Part shown: piece after piece, positions 63,114 to 64,000 of the stretch | Numbering within the stretch: the stretch's first letter is position 1 | How the letters are laid out: every line of letters starts with the position of its first letter | Assembly: GCA_963580455.1 (NCBI GenBank) | Contig: OY756970.1 | Location: forward strand, 16,554,001-16,618,000 | From: Euonymus europaeus | Lineage: Eukaryota > Streptophyta > Magnoliopsida > Celastrales > Celastraceae | Reading direction: 5' to 3' | Length of the DNA stretch: 64,000 nucleotides | Position numbers and translations under genes: made by a program | Notes under the pieces: generated by a model | What the model was told of the DNA's origin: nothing | The model's database searches: none | Seen by the model: the letters and a program-made list of their open reading frames with translations, nothing else

Positions 63114-64000
63114 TTACTGTCAAAACAGGTCAAATATGGACAACTTTGCTTAGTTAAATCACAGTCATAAATTAAATCCAATGGCTGAAAAATAAACAAG
63201 CCCGCACTTTCTCCATTATGCGGGCTGCGCATATGAGACCCCAGTTGTATTGGTACTAGAATAAATATATAATTAATTTCTTTAAATTAAATATATGACT
63301 AGTCGTGTCTCTCAATTTTCTCTCTATACATTGCCGAAAAAGGTTTTTCAGAGTTATGGGAGAACCGGAGAAGGATGGCGAGGTGCCTGCCTGCTGCCTC
63401 TCCTCCTCCTCCCCCTCGACATAGATCTTTCCTTTTATCTCTCATCCTTTGACATAGATTTGTAGTTACTAGCATAGCTATGCAATTTTATTTTATGTTA
63501 AATAAGGTTTGTCTCGGGATTCCTTCGTAAGAATGTTTCTCATAGAGGTGAATTATGAACCTTCTCATCCATATGTAGGGGCTTCTTCACCACGCCAATT
63601 TTTCTGGTGTGTTCTAGCAATAATTATTTGATGCAGGGTGATGAAGCTCTTCAATAAAGGGAAAGTCAATAATTTTAATTTATTATTTAGTCTGTCCGGG
63701 TTTATCTCAAGACGCTTTTATTCGAGTAAAACTTGATGTTATCCTATGTTGGCCAAATGTTTATTCTTTAGTTTATAATTCTTCTATTTTGATTTGTGAA
63801 TTCTTATGCTGCTATCGTGTTGCTGAAATGCTGAGTGCACACTTGCACTTATATGGAATAGACTGCGGGGGTTTCAACACTTTTAAAAAAAAATGTGGGC
63901 TTCATCTTGACAAATAATAGCTCGGTCCTTTTCTAGTTGGGCCTGTTTTATGTTAAGCTTTGTCACACACATCTGAATATCTGATATTTCATGGTTTGAT
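63114..64000. other. Unannotated right end of the window
   Basis: An ATG at 63356 opens only 22 codons (MGEPEKDGEVPACC...), too little to call. Nothing else is recognisable. Confidence 0.45.

Overview
This is nuclear DNA of a dicot plant. Coding regions are broken by GT-AG introns, the gaps are AT-rich and full of plant-type transposon relics, and every protein family I recognise is a land-plant family. I cannot name the species. Genes were rebuilt exon by exon from splice sites, reading phase and family knowledge; no alignment program was run.

Layout. 1-9.4 kb: two tandem copies of an F-box/LRR protein resembling Arabidopsis FBL10, the first cut by the window edge. 9.4-18 kb: a gene-free stretch with a MITE that carries a SINE, an inverted-repeat element and a four-unit tandem repeat. 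18.1-26.9 kb: a 16-exon ACT-domain protein kinase of the STY8/STY17/STY46 type. 27.7-28.5 kb: a decayed LINE tail. 29.7-32.9 kb: an MscS-like mechanosensitive channel (MSL4/5/6 type). 33.6-37.7 kb: three intronless SAUR genes on the minus strand. 38.7-40.8 kb: a five-exon flavin-containing monooxygenase (minus). 45.0-46.2 and 49.3-50.5 kb: two expansin-like A genes (plus), separated by a transposon nest that includes a textbook hAT element. 52.1-53.5 kb: a seven-exon LOG cytokinin-activating enzyme (minus). 58.7-60.1 kb: a third expansin-like A gene (minus). 60.1-64 kb: no gene found, but a long (TA)n run and a small MITE.

The eastern half groups genes tied to growth and hormones: auxin-responsive SAURs, wall-related expansin-like A proteins and a cytokinin-activating LOG. 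Much of this comes from tandem duplication (SAUR x3, EXLA x3, FBL10-like x2), and nothing shows the genes work as one unit. The strongest non-coding signal is a promoter block shared by all three SAURs: a TGTCTC auxin-response core at identical spacing from the TATA box, with a CATGTG box 55-56 bp further out. I found no clearly new biological system. The other notable points are nested transposons with exact target-site duplications and a tandem-duplicated block upstream of the monooxygenase.
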